NCBI GenBank assembly: GCA_029204225.1
Contig: CM055097.1
Location: forward strand, 26,009,039-26,073,038
Length of the DNA: 64,000 bases
Direction of reading: 5' to 3'
Source of the DNA: Diphasiastrum complanatum
Lineage: Eukaryota; Streptophyta; Lycopodiopsida; Lycopodiales; Lycopodiaceae
Part shown: positions 48,256 through 60,721 of the stretch, piece after piece
Position numbering within the stretch: position 1 is the stretch's first letter
Layout of the letters: each line of letters begins with the position of its first letter
Translations under genes and position numbers: made by a program
Notes under the pieces: model-generated
Told to the model about the DNA's origin: nothing
The model's input: only the letters and a program-made list of their open reading frames with translations
Databases searched by the model: none

Positions 48256-49127
48256 TGTGCTTTCTATATATGAAGGAGAACTAGCTGAATCCTCTCAGCA
48301 AGTATCAAGTTCACATAGTCGTCGTCGTGTACGTATCGAGATCGTAATTTTTGACTTGCATCCCGCGTCATGTCGTCACACGTGGCAACCAACCATCGCT
48401 GCTGCTATTCACAATGAACTACCCATCCCCCAAACCACTGATGCTTCCCTTGCCTCTGCTTCCTCTCAGGGACAGTCTGTGATTATTGGAGCTGAAATTC
48501 CAATCACAGCTGCCCAGGCCGCCTCACCCCCACGAACAAAAGCAATTTCACCGGATACGCAACATTTTATGGACATGTTTGATGATTCTGACCCCCTTGG
48601 GGCCTCAGAAATTTTTTCCATGCCCCAAACTCCAGGGCCCTTTGACCTCCAATCCCCCGGAAGAGGATTCAAACAAGTCCATGATTTTGAGAATATTTTT
48701 TATGATACTTTTCAGACGGAACACCAAGATACCATAGTAGATCAGGCACCAGACACATTTCGGGTTGGGCATGCGGTCAAATCTCCTAAGAAGTTTGACG
48801 CCACGATGCCAGAGGGCTTTGAAGGAGAAGATGTCTTTGAAGAAGAAGAATTGCAAGTATCACCTCCACACCAAATAGGAATAGTACCACCAGTTCCTCT
48901 TGCTGCTACCACCTCAACCTCAGTAGATTTTGGTGATGCTCTCGGTTTAGTCTCAAACCTTGTGCAAGTGATTCAATCTATGTATGATAAGAAAAAAGAA
49001 ATGGAGCAGTGCATTTCAGATATGGGTTCTGAAAATACCCTTATCAACCATAAAATCATCCAGTTGGACAGAGAATTGAAGATCGCCAAGCAGCATGACG
49101 CACAATCTAAAGCTGAGATGAAAAAAA
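48256..49127 (+). pseudogene. element X (right arm): N-terminal half of unknown ORF
   Basis: Open frame with Ser/Arg-rich start (SSSHSRRRVRIEIVIF), Ala/Pro-rich segment (IPITAAQAASPPRTKAIS), TPGPFDLQSPGRGF, acidic EGFEGEDVFEEEELQ, and the first part of a coiled coil (KKKEMEQCISDMGSENTLIN). It is cut at EAEMKK-equivalent codons by the P LTR. The frame resumes at 59,312. The 5' LTR of X is absent; copia K abuts. Confidence 0.7.
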
Positions 49128-49910
49128 TGTTGAAATGAAAAAATAATCCATCTTGACTTTAGGCTTGCTACAAATATTGTACCATGCAAGTATGTTGTTC
49201 ATAGATGCAAAATGCCAAGTTTGGCCTAGATAGAACTTGAGGTACATGGATATGTCACATCTAGAATGATGAGTACAACTTGCAAATAGTTTGTAGACAT
49301 AGAATTAGCAAAATTATGCTTGTAGAAACTCGTGGCAATTCACATGCATTAATTGTAAGTGATCCATAGTGACATGCAAGACATGCACAAAGTGTAATGG
49401 ACACATGCATGATGATTTGGACATTTCTAGTTAGAACTAGCACACTTGGAAAAAGTTGGTAGAGTTTTATGCATGACAAGTGACAAATGTCACATAGACT
49501 CTAGTTTTCACTTTAGATGTCATTAAATGATGGATGGATGTGGTTATACCTCGAGCTACCTCAAACTCCATAAATATGTGTAGCTCTCCTCATATTTTGT
49601 GATGAAGAACCAGAGCTTTGAGCTATCTCATGCTATTTTGGATCCACACAATTTTTGCTTGTTATCTCTCTATTTTTCTCTCTCTAACTCATATCGAGAC
49701 TAATGCTAATACACTGATATCTTGTACTTTTGCTCATTATTGATTTATTGCTATCATATTATGATGTTTAGCATGCTAGATTGTGATTTAGCCATATCTT
49801 CTGAACTAGATCTTGTTAATTAATCTAGAATCAGGTTACTGTGCTAATCACAAAGCTTAATTAGATCCACCATACTTGTGGGCATTCCCCACATGTGTGA
49901 AATCTAGAAA
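49128..49910 (+). repeat. copia P 5' LTR
   Basis: Starts TGTTGAAATG and matches 58,552-59,311 almost throughout, with about 4-5% mismatches by eye plus a ~35-bp segment unique to this copy (about 49,170-49,205). TATA-like CATAAATATG lies near 49,571. Contains a cluster of ACATGCA/TGCATG words. The 3' end is blurred because minus-strand copia M abuts. Confidence 0.85.
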
Positions 49911-50160
49911 TTTTACTTAGAATTTGCTTCAAAGAAGAACACAGATCATGCTACACAATAACACAGACATAAAACACTCTCCACACCAAGCTCACATAGC
50001 AACTGTATTTCTCAAAATGAAATTACACTGTACATATAGTTGTTCAGTCAGGAGACCCATGCATGACCCAGGTTGCCGTTGACGGGACGTGTGTCCCGTC
50101 GACTTGCCTCGTGGTGAGGCCAACTGATCCTTATCAACTGATAGGACCATAGTACAGTAA
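49911..50160 (-). repeat. probable copia M 3' LTR or 3' flank
   Basis: Downstream of M's RNase H on the minus strand lies a purine tract AAGGGAGAGA (about 50,187-50,200). Further on comes TGTTACTGTACTATGG at 50,160, a possible LTR start about 30 bp past the tract. It contains a GC-rich inverted repeat GACGGGACACACGTCCCGTC (about 50,083-50,102). No second copy is in the window, so LTR status is not proven. Confidence 0.4.
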
Positions 50161-50229
50161 CACAATGATTCTACTTTAATTCTATTCTCTCCCTTAAAGT
50201 AGAGTCTACTTTTTATACAGTCATATACA

Positions 50230-52830
50230 TAGCTTTAAAGTCAACAAACTTTAAGTACAGAAAGCTTTGATCTAAACTTATCAAACTTTTCTCCAACAAG
50301 TGGCTTAGTGAAAATCAGCTAGTTGTTCTTCCGTACTACAATGAACAACATGAATTTCATGACTCAGTAGCCTCTCACATATAAGGTGATACTGAATCTC
50401 AATGTGTTTGGTTTTCACATGGAACACTGGATTATTTGCTAGCTGAATGCCACTCTGACTATCGCTGTGTAAAGTTGTGAGATTTTTTTGCTTCATGCCA
50501 ACTTCTTCCAAGATTTGTCTTGAACATATAGCTTCCTGTGCTGCACTACACATTGCCTTATACTCGGCTTCTGTGGTGGATAGAGCAATTGTACTTTGCT
50601 TCTTACTAGACCAGGAAAAGCAACTACCACAAACCCGGAATACATACCCTGTGGTGGATCTACGATCATCATAGTCACCTCCCCAATCCACATCCACATA
50701 GCCACACAACTCAGGTAAACCCTCATGCTTCCTATAAATCAAGCCATAATCTGAAGTGCCTTTCACATAACGCAAAATGCGTTTAGCTGCCTTCCAATGT
50801 GTTTCCATAGGTGCTGCCATAAACTGACTTATAATGCCAACAGCATAACATATATTTGGTCTAGTCGTGATAAGGTAAATCAAGCTCCCTACTAACTGCC
50901 TATACAACGTAGCATCAAATGATTGTGACTCATCAAGCATAGAAAGCTTTTTACCTGGTTCAATAGGAGTATTCACTGGTTTGCAATCCTACAACCTAAA
51001 CCTATGCAGCAACTCTTTGACATACTTCACTTGTGTTAAGCCCACTTCATGTCCTTTTTGTCACACTTCTACTCCAAGGCAATAATGCATCAGCCTGAGA
51101 TCTATCATCTCGAATTGTTCCATGAGGTCTTTCTTGATCATGTCTATCATCTCTTGATTGTTTTCCGTAATAATCAAGTCATCAACATAAAGAGCAATCA
51201 AAGCAACCATACCATCAAAGCATAAGACATATAGATTTGGATCAGAATGTGTTCTCATCATCCCCTTTGAGTGAAAGTAGGCATCAATCCTGCTATACCA
51301 CGCACATGGTGCCTGTTTAAGACCATAAAGCGCTTTCTTCAAGCGACATACTTTATTTTCCCGTCCCTTCACTAAAAAGCCTTTAGGTTGATCCATGAAC
51401 ACCTCTTCTTCTAGCTCACCATTTAGAAAAGTAGATTTCACATCCATTGATGCAAAGGCCAACCAAAATGTGAAGCTAAAGCGACAAGTAGGCGTAGAGT
51501 ATTCCACTTCAATACTGGCGCAAAGGTCTCCTCATAGTCAATGTCTTTACTTTGTGCATACCCTTTGATCGCCAATCTTGCCTTGTGCTTTGCTATACTT
51601 CCATCTACATGGTACTTAGTCCTGTATACCCATTTGCAACCAATGGGTTTTCTGCCAACTGGTGGTTCTACTAAGTCCCATGTGCTATGCTTAGCAATTG
51701 ACTCCATCTCCTCTCCCATGGCCTTGACCCAAATGTCATCATCCTTCACTTCACCATAAGTCGAAGGTTCTTTTCTTTGAATAATGCTCGATAAGAGAGC
51801 ATAATTTGCTTCATACCTTTCAGGTTGTGTCTTCTCTCTTGTTGATCTTCGTAGCTCTCCCTGGCTAGATGATCCTGGAAAGTCATCCATGTCGCGGCTC
51901 TCCAACAATCTCTCAAACCACTTAGGGAGCTTCCTGTTAGGTGATCGGCTTCTTGGTGAAAATGTATCCCACGGTACATCCTTCTCCTTGCGTTTGTCAC
52001 CTGAAACTTCAATCCTTCTTGCACTAAAAGGTTTGTCTCTACCTCTCCAACCTGTTTCTTGGGGTTGAGTAGTAGTATCTTGAGATGTATCCTCATGTTC
52101 ATCACTTGGAAGGTCAATGAATGGATCATCATGAGGAGGTATCCTCACTATATCATCTTTTCCACTGGATGTGTCTATCTTCTCAGCATCCTCGTCTTCA
52201 TACATCTTGGATTCATCAAAGATAACATCACGACTTACATGGATTTTGTTTTCCACTGGATCAAAACATCTATAGCCCTTCACAAGTTCATCATATCCTA
52301 GGAATATACAGTTGATAGCTTTCACATCAAGGTTACTTCTCTCTTCCTTAGGAATGTGTACAAAGGCCTTACATCCAAAGATTTTCAAGTGGTTCACCTT
52401 TGGCGTCTTCTTCGTGAATGCTTCCTCAGGTGTTATCTTTGGTATGGCAATGGTAGGACTTCTATTTTGAAGATAGACTGTCGTATTGCATGCTTCTGAC
52501 CAAAAATCTTTTGGTAGTTTCATCTCAGCTAGCATAGATCTAGCACTTTCCACAATCATACGATTCTTGCGCTCAGTTACACCATTGAGAGCAGGACTAT
52601 GAGCTTGCGTAAATTGTCTTTGAATCCCACATTGATCACAAAGATCATTGAAGTCAATAGACTTGTACTCACCTCCACTATATGATCTTAGGACTTTGAT
52701 CTTCCTACCTGTCTGATTTTTGACCAATGCTTTGAAGCTCTCAGCGTCGCCTTCCAAAATGCACTCAGTCGTCAACTCCCAACTACGTGCCCAATGGAAT
52801 GGTAAAATCACTTTTGGTGCACTCCGAACA
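50230..52830 (-). pseudogene. copia M gag-pol remnant (integrase core to RNase H)
   Basis: Minus-strand copia of a lineage different from the young element. 52,811-51,438 is open (457 residues): integrase with LRSYSGGEYKS, where the catalytic Asp is replaced (RSDN to RSYS), then ALNGVTERKNR, a Ser/Asp/Arg-rich linker and the RT start (IGCKWVYRTKYHVDG). A frameshift follows, then RT 51,507-51,061 with LYGLKQAPCAWY and YVDDLI. RNase H 50,976-50,305 has DVDWGGDYDDRRSTTGYVF, STTEAEYKAM and KHIEIQYHLI. Gag, protease and the integrase N-terminus are missing, and similarity stops near 52,830. Confidence 0.9.
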
Positions 52831-53339
52831 CTTTCTCCGCTGCAATACTCTATTTTGCTGTACCATACTTGCAGGTACAGTCCAGGTGCCCTTCGTTTGG
52901 AGGTTATAGCCTTGCATTTGGGTCAAAACGGATAAAGGAGGTGGATTTAAGGGGTTTTTGCTTTTTGAACTATTTTTTCAGTTTGAAAAGACTTCAGGCT
53001 TCAGTGTATTTGGACCCAACTCAACTTTCAATATGAAAATTTTTATTGAAGTTGAATCCTGATTTGTCTTTCAAAGCCCTTCAGGTCCCTTCAAGGCTCT
53101 TTTAAAAACAATCCACTGGTTCTCTTGGATCCGATGGTTCAAATTCAATGCTAGAGATTCAATCTCTATCGTTGATCATGATGGACACTGATCTGATGAT
53201 CCGCGCACTGTCTTCACTCCTTGCAACTGCTGGCCCACCTTAGAACACTAAGAGGGGACTCCTCTTTCACGCGCGAACAGACCCGCGAGATCTCCTCTTC
53301 TTTCCATCTCCTTGCAAGCTATGGCTGCAGGCTATATAC
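52831..53339. other. no gene seen; junction sequence
   Basis: Between truncated copia M and LTR T. It contains CTTTCAAAGCCCTTCAGGTCCCTTCAAGGCTC-type near-repeats (about 53,070-53,100). No motif-supported ORF. Possibly the leader of the element whose LTR follows on the minus strand. Confidence 0.4.
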
Positions 53340-54240
53340 AGCAAGTTCACACGTGTGGGGTCCACAAAAAATGTGTGAATGATCTTGACCATGCTTTGTG
53401 AGGCACACAGAACACCTGTAGAGCATTCATGCAATCTACCAATGGATTTGAGGCTAGAGCACAATCTAGAATGCTACAGATCAAAGCAATACTAATTCCT
53501 CACAAATAGAGAGAATAATAAGCAAAAGAATGTATGAAGAAGACCTTCTACTTGAGTTAGAGAGAGAGTACCAAAACAAGCAAAATAGTATGAGATCCAA
53601 TTTTGACATTATGACATTACCAATGCTTGATTCATCATTAGATATGAATGAGAATGATATGTACATATATAGGAGAGCCAAATTTGTGGTACTCCTTGCA
53701 TTCAATGCATTCCATACATCTAATCAAGTATAAACTATTACCATATTGACACCTAACAGCTTGCATGCTGAATTTGCACCTAACTCCTACCTACTTTGCC
53801 AAATGTCAATTCTCAACTATGAACTTACAAAACTACATGCATGTGTCAAATAGACTTGCATGTCTTGCATGTAACTTCCCTAGATGACTTGGACACATGT
53901 AGAACATGTGTACTGACTTGCATGTTGCATGTAGTGATTGCATGTTGCATGCATGCACTCTAACTGATTTTGCATGTCATTTAGTTTTATGCATGTCATC
54001 AAATCTAGATCTACCTTACTCAAACTCGCCCTAATATATAAGGTCATGTGCTCAATTCACATACCTTTGATATATACAATGGAACAAAGTGAAATATGAC
54101 CATCTAGACATTGTAAATGTCATGTAGCTCGAGTTTGTACATGCTAGAGAATAATATTTACAACTTGTAAATGCACAAGCAAGATGATTTTCCACATCAA
54201 CCCCTATAGACAAGTTGGGTAGCTTTTTATTCTTCACACA
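53340..54240 (-). repeat. LTR-like sequence T (TGCATG-rich)
   Basis: On the minus strand the part at about 54,200-53,790 aligns with plus-strand 63,300-63,560 (shared AAGGTATGTGAA-TGAGCACAT, then TTTGATGACATGCA), so it is dispersed repeat sequence. It carries more than ten TGCATG/ACATGCA words, a TATA-like CTATATATGTACATA near 53,665, and near its far end CCCCACACGTGTGAA (53,347-53,358). Probably a solo or truncated LTR. The ends are approximate. Confidence 0.5.
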
Positions 54241-54581
54241 TCCTACACAAGAAACTGAAGATCAAGACTAAGTTTGAAGTAATTGAACACCTTTTGAGCC
54301 TTCTGAGTGTCAATAGTGTTTTCTTTTGATACATTTCACACGTGCCAAAAGTAGGATTCAAACTAGCCAAAGTGTCTCAATCCACTTTGTGTGTCTAATC
54401 TAGATAACTTGTCTTGTGGAATATTTGAGATCCATCTCAAATATAGTTGCAAGTGTTTCACATAGGAAGGTAGTACATCGTTGAAACTACCTATAGTGAA
54501 AGAGAGCAGCAACTTTAAGTCTGATTGGAACAAGCTCAAACATATTGAAGTCCAATAACTAAGAAGTCTTTATCAAAATGT

Positions 54582-57500
54582 CACCTCTGGGAGGATATCT
54601 TCTAGAAGCAAACGAAAGACTAAACACTTCTAATTACTCAATTTGGAAGTTCAAACTATTTTGATACTCCAGGATGTTATGGACATTGTGCTTGGTGTTG
54701 AGGAGGAGCCTCAAGCACAGGCTGAAATTCCTAAGTATAGGAAGAGAGCTAGAATGGCTCTACATTTCATTAAGATGAATGTATCTAATGAAATTCTGAG
54801 AGAGATAGGATCTTGCACTATAGCCAAAGAAGCTCGGGATGCACTTAAGTCCATCTATGAAGCAAAGAATACTAGAATACTCACTCTCAGGAATCAAATT
54901 TTCCAAAGTTTCCAGAGAAGTGAAGAGAGTGCATCAAACTATGTTCTAAGAGTTAAAGATTTACATAGAGAGCTTTCATGTGTTGGTATTTCTATTAATC
55001 AAGAAGAGCTAAAAGTCATTTTAAATGGCTTGAAAGATGACTATGATAATCTTGTTCAGTCTTTTGCCATTAAGGAGGAGTTGCCTAATCCAGAAACTCT
55101 CCAAGGAATTCTTATTTCTGAAGAATCTAGGCAAAGCTATAAACTGTCCAGGATGAACAAACTCGAGCATGGTGGAAGTGACAAAGCCCTCTTTTTCAAA
55201 GACAAGCATAAAGGAAGGAGTAAGAACTAGTTCTCTCAAGTATCCAACAAAGACAAAGCCAAAGATCGAGACAAAGATGGTGAAGAGGATGATTCATCTC
55301 ATCCTTCTACTTCAAAGACCAAGAAGAAGAAAGTGAAGTGTTTCTTCTGTGGCAAGAAGGGGCACTATGCCTCTAATTGCTTTAAGAAGAAAAACCAACT
55401 CAAGCATGCTAATCTCTCCAAAGAGATTGAAGAAGATTCTGTTGCAAGTGATGGAGAAGGATCACTTATGGTGTCTAGTTTTTCTTCATCACCTTTCAAG
55501 AAAGATGGAGCTTGGTACATAGATAGTGGAGCTTCTTCACATATGTGCTGTTCAAAGGAGTCTTTTGACTCAATTGTACCTTACAAAGGACTTAAGAGAT
55601 CTATTTACATTGCTAATGATCATGAGTGCTCTATAGAAGGAATTGGCAACATTCCATTGAAACTTGCTTCTTCAAAAGTTCTTGCACTTTCTAATGTTCT
55701 TTTCATTCCAAAACTTACAAAGAACTTGATTAGTGTGGGAAAGTTGCTTGATAATGGTTGTGATGTAAAGTTCAACTCCAATACTTGCTTTATCAAGAAA
55801 AATGATGAGATCCTAGCTGATGGATCTAGATGTGATGAAATTTTTAAATTGAATTCTTATGAGAATGCAAACCTTTGTAAAGTTGCTTTGTTATCTAAGG
55901 AGTTGTGGCATAGAAGATTGGGACATCCTAACTTTAAATCTATGTCTTCTATGGTCAAGAAAGTGAAGGCAATTGGTCTCCCAAAATCTCTTTCCAAAGA
56001 TTTCAAGCCTTGTGAGGCTTGTGCTATTGCAAAATCACACCAAAAGCCATATCAAAAGTATTTTATAAAGACTACTCATCCTTTGGAGCTTATACACTCA
56101 GATGTACATTTTTCTTCTTCTAAAAATATTGGTGGTGCAACATGTTTTATCACCTTTATTGATGACTTTACTAGATATACTTGGTTGTATCTACTTTCTT
56201 CAAAGGCTATGGTTTTTGATCACTTCCTAATCTTCAAAGCTTATGTTGAAAAATAGTTTTCGTTCAAAGTTAAAGCTTTAAGATGTGATGGAGGAGGTGA
56301 ATACATCTCCAACAAGTTTCATGAATACTGTGAAGGTGAAGGAATAAAGAGAGTTTTCTTGTGCTTATTCTCCATCTCAAAATGGAGTTGATGAGAGAAA
56401 AAATAGATTTTTATGTGAATGTGCTAAAGCAATTTGAGTCAAAGCTTCTTTGCCTATTGAATATTGGGGTGAAGCTATAAATTGTGCAAACTATTTGTGC
56501 AATAGATTATCTCACAATGCACTTGCTGGACAATCACCTTCTGAAGTCTTGTTTAAGAAGGAACCTTAGGTAGATCACCTTAGAGTTTTTGGTTGTGCTT
56601 GCTTTGTTCATGTGCCCTTGGAAACATGGAAAAGAGATGATCCTAACTCTATTAAAGGGATCATGGTTGGATATGCATCCAACAAGAAAGCTTACAGAAT
56701 CTATGCTCCCTCTACCTCAACTACAATTGAGAGTAGAGATGTTATATTCCATGAGGATCAAAAATACATTCTTGAGAAGGCCGAGTTCAAAGATTCTTAC
56801 AAAGATACTCCAATCACCACCCTTGAAGACTATCATGGAGAGATGGGGCCGAGAATTGAGGAGTCACCTCGAATATTTTCACCAAGGAGATCTCAAAGAG
56901 AAAGATCCGAGCCTAGGAGGCTTACCTATGAAGATAGAGGCAAGCAAGTGAAAATCAAATGCACTAATTGTGCTTATTTTATTTCTCATGAGGAGCCAAA
57001 GGATGTATATGATGCACTCAACTCGAAGGAATGGTACCTTGCCATGAAGGAGGAATATGATGCTTTGATGGCCAATAAGGCATGGGAGCTTGTGGATCTT
57101 CGATCCAACAAACACACCATTGGTTGCAAGTGGGTTTTTCGAGTTAAGTATAATCAAGATGGCACAATCAACAAGTACAAGGCTAGACTTTGTGCTAAAG
57201 GTTTTGCTCAAGTTTATAAACTTGATTACGAGGAGACTTTTGCTCCAGTTGCAAATATGGTATCAATTAGAATCATAATTTCTATTGCTTGTTCTTTCAA
57301 TTGGCAAGTTCTTCAACTAGATGTCTCTAATGCATTTCTAAATGGATATCTAGAAGAAGAGATTTATATGGATCGGCCTATTGGGTTCATCCATGACAAA
57401 GACAAAGTTTGCTTGCTCTTCAAAAGTTTATATGGACTAAAGCAAGCTCCAAGGTTGTGGTATTCTCGAACTAACACCTTTCTTGAGTCACTAGGATTTA

Positions 57501-58551
57501 ATCTTAGTAACTATGACCCTTCCTTATATGTCAAATTTTTTGATAAAGATATTGTCATCCTTCTTATTTATGTTGATGATATCATTCTAAGAAGAAGTTG
57601 TATCAAGTTAGTTGAGGAAACCAAGATTGCACTTGGAAAAGAATTCAAGATGCAAGATCTTGGAAAAATTCACTACATTCTAGGATTAGAGATTGACTTT
57701 CTTAAAGATAAAGCTTTTGTATGTCAATCCAAGTATGCTTTTTCAATGTTAAAAAAGTTCAATGTGTTAGATTGTAAGAGTATATAAACTCCTATGGAAC
57801 GAAATGTAAAAGACTCTAACAAAGGTGATGAAAGATCCTTCGTGGACATCACACTTTTTAGGAGTCTTATAGGCTCCTTAATCTAACTCACAATAACTAG
57901 ACCTGACATAAGCTTTAGTGTTCATAAGTTGAGCCAGGCTATGCAAAATCCTACTATTTATCATTGGAAAATGGCCAAGAGAGTGCTTAGATATATATCT
58001 TCAACTTTTGATTATGGTTTATTGTATAAAAGTGAAGATCTTTCTATTGTTGGTTATTCTGACTCGGATTTTGCAAGTGATAGAGCAGATTGAAAATCTA
58101 CAAGTGCTTATGTCATATATCTTGGAGGAAACTTGATATCTTGGCTTTCCAAAAAGCAAGATACTGTATCACTCTCATTATGTGAAGCTGAGTACAAGGC
58201 GCTCACTACAACAACAATGGAAGTGCTTTGGATCAAGAGGTTGCTAGTGGAGCTAAAGATAATCATGGAAGAGGATCTACCTATGATCATGTACGACAAC
58301 ATTTCAGCCCAAGCCCTTGTTAACAACCCGATATTCCATGCAAGGAGCAAGCATATAGAAGTTGCACATCACTTTGTGAGAGAGAAGCTCATCGGAGGGG
58401 AAATCTACTTGGAGCACATCGACACATAATCTTGTATTGCTGATATGCTCACCAAACCTTTGAGCAAAAGTTCCTTCATTAAGCATAGAGCCAATCTTGG
58501 AGTAATACCAAGATCAATGTTCAAGTCAATATAGATTGTTTTTAGGAGGAG
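54582..58551 (+). pseudogene. copia P gag-pol (full length, degraded)
   Basis: Colinear copia. Gag starts at ATG 54,582 (SPLGGYLLEANERLNTSNYS), with a frameshift near 54,640 and an open part to a TAG at 55,228. Knuckle CFFCGKKGHYASNC is near 55,339. Protease WYIDSGASSHM and integrase (HRRLGHPNFKS, CEACAIAKS, HSDVHFS) follow, with a TAG at 56,254; the second catalytic position reads RCDGGGEY. More frameshifts lie to 56,600. RT is open 56,612-57,787 (YGLKQAPRLWY, YVDDII), then RNase H with several stops (SDSDFASDRAD, CEAEYKAL) and a tail ending at purine tract TTTTTAGGAGGAG before the 3' LTR. Clearly dead. Confidence 0.92.
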
Positions 58552-59311
58552 TGTTGAAATGGAAAAATAATCCATCTTGACTTTAGGCTTGCTCATAAAT
58601 GCAAAATGCCAAGTTTGGCCTAGATAGAACTCGAGGTACATGGATATGTCACATCTAGAATGATGAGTACAACTTGCATATAGTTTGTAGACATAGAATT
58701 AGCAAAATTATGCTTGTAGAAACTCGTGGCAATTCACATGCATTAATTGTAAGTGATCCATAGTGACATGCAAGGCATGCCCAAAGTGTAATGGACACAT
58801 GCATGATGAGTTGTAAATTTCTAGTTAGAACTAGCACACTTGGAAAAAGTTGGTAGAGTTTCATGCATGAGAAGTGACAAATGTCACATAGACTCTAGTT
58901 TTCACTTTAGACGTCATTAAATGATGGATGGATGTGGTTCTACCTCGAGCTACCTCAAACTCCATAAATATGTGTAGCTCTCCTCATATTTTGTGATGAA
59001 GAACCAAAACTTTGAGCTATCTCATGCCATTTTGGATCCACACAATTTTTGCTTGTTATCTCTCTATCTTTCTCTCTCTAACTCGTGTTGAGGCTAATGC
59101 TAATACACTGATATCTTGTACTTTTACTCATTATTGATTTATTGCTATCATATTCTGATGCTTAGCATGCTAGATTGTGATTTAGCCATATCTTTTGAAC
59201 TAGATCTTGTTAATCGATCTAGAATTAGGTTACTGTGCTAATCACAAAGCTTAATTAGATCCATCATACTTGTGGGCATTCCCCACACGTGTGAAATCTG
59301 AAACTTTTGTT
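58552..59311 (+). repeat. copia P 3' LTR
   Basis: TGTTGAAATGG... to about ACTTTTGTT. Followed by AAAAAGCATAGCAAG, where element X resumes. The A-run on both sides (49,121-49,127 and 59,312-59,316) fits a 5-bp AAAAA target duplication. It ends without a clear CA, so the terminal base is uncertain. Contains CACACGTGTGA at 59,284-59,294. Confidence 0.85.
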
Positions 59312-60721
59312 AAAAAGCATAGCAAGCAGTTGATCACCTAGAAGATTATGTGAGTACACTTCAAAATGCCCTAACAACCGCACAAGACCAAGTGGACAAA
59401 GTTGTGCAGGATGCGAAACAACAAGTGTCGCTGTTACAAGGTCCAATGCAGATGGCAAAGCAAAATCACACACATCTCCAAGGTAAATTGGATGCGACCA
59501 CCCTTGAGAGTGATGCATATCTCCAGACTCAAATTTTTGATCGTCCGGTAACTTCGACGAAAGTCAGTTATTTGTTTAAAAAGTTGAAAAATATCAAGTG
59601 GCCTTCCAAGGCTTTCAAGCTCGCTTCAACAAGTTCAAAGGCACGGTCTCGATTGAGTTGGCAAAGGCCAAAGAGACTATCAAAGATTATGAAGAGACCG
59701 CCTATCAAGTTTTGGAGTCCAACTCTCAAATAACTGTTCCACTGATGCCACAATTCTCACCGCAACGCCAAGATCAGGCAAGATTGGATGAAGTTATGGA
59801 TTCAGGTATAGGTCAGGGTGGAGCACTAGAGGTGGAAGAAGTACAACCAGTTCCATAGGCAATGCGATTAGGTCCATCTACCTCATGGACCAGACCCCTA
59901 TTTAGAAGACCAATCAGCGTCGAGGACCAGATCCGGACTTTCCTAACACAACACCTGCATGAGTCCTTGCGTGGTGGTTGGGTTTTCAAGTTTAAGACCT
60001 CCAAAATTGAGGTTTGCAAAGAGTTGGATAAACTACATGCATTGGGAGAGTAGCCGACATGGAGAATAATAGTATTTGAGAAAACTCCAGAATCGATTAG
60101 GACTTATGTGGCTAGCACTCGCCAATTGCATGTAGATCCATACTATGTACCAATGCCGCGATGGAAAAAGTGGAAAGATCTGGGAGTGGCCATGGACACA
60201 ATCACGATCCATACACCGAATTGGCCAGTAATCCACCAACCTTACAACTGGAAAATTTCAGTGGATTTTCATAGAGTGCTACAAGCATACCCGTGAGAGT
60301 ACATGTACTATCTCGATTCGATAGTTAGGCAATCGACGTTTTTTGCAAAAGATTTGACTATGTTGGCATTCGTTGCTACTCGATGGGATCATTGCCTTCC
60401 CATGTTGGCATTTGATCCAAATAAACCAATGGCGTCAGACAGTGTCAAAGATCAGTTGCCATTAGCAAGATATGGTACTTTCATGCTGCAATGATGGGAG
60501 GCTCCTGGGAATTCCGATTCACCACTTGGACAACATCAAAGTGGACCTCCAAAACACATAGGTGTTTTTTACCACACAATATGGATCTCAACACTACCCA
60601 ACTCGACCTCATGGAGAAGGTGCAACATCATTTAATAAAAATACGACATGATGCTAATAAAAGTCCACAATAAATCAATCTCGTGAGGTGTCAGACCACC
60701 ACCAGTTTTGGTGGGGAATAC
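59312..60721 (+). pseudogene. element X (right arm): C-terminal half of unknown ORF
   Basis: Resumes the coiled coil (DHLEDYVSTLQNALTTAQDQ), continues through KGTVSIELAKAKETIKDYEE, a Pro-rich linker (PLFRRPISVEDQ) and the conserved C-terminal block. That block has LHESLRGGWVFKFKTSKIE, DPYYVPMPRWKKWKDLGVAM, PNWPVIHQPYNWKISVDFHR, DSIVRQSTFFAKDLTM and a tail ending KSPQ* near 60,673. A few stops and shifts are present (for example near 59,323, 60,051 and 60,296). GGTGGGGAATAC precedes the LTR, as in the other copies. Confidence 0.7.
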
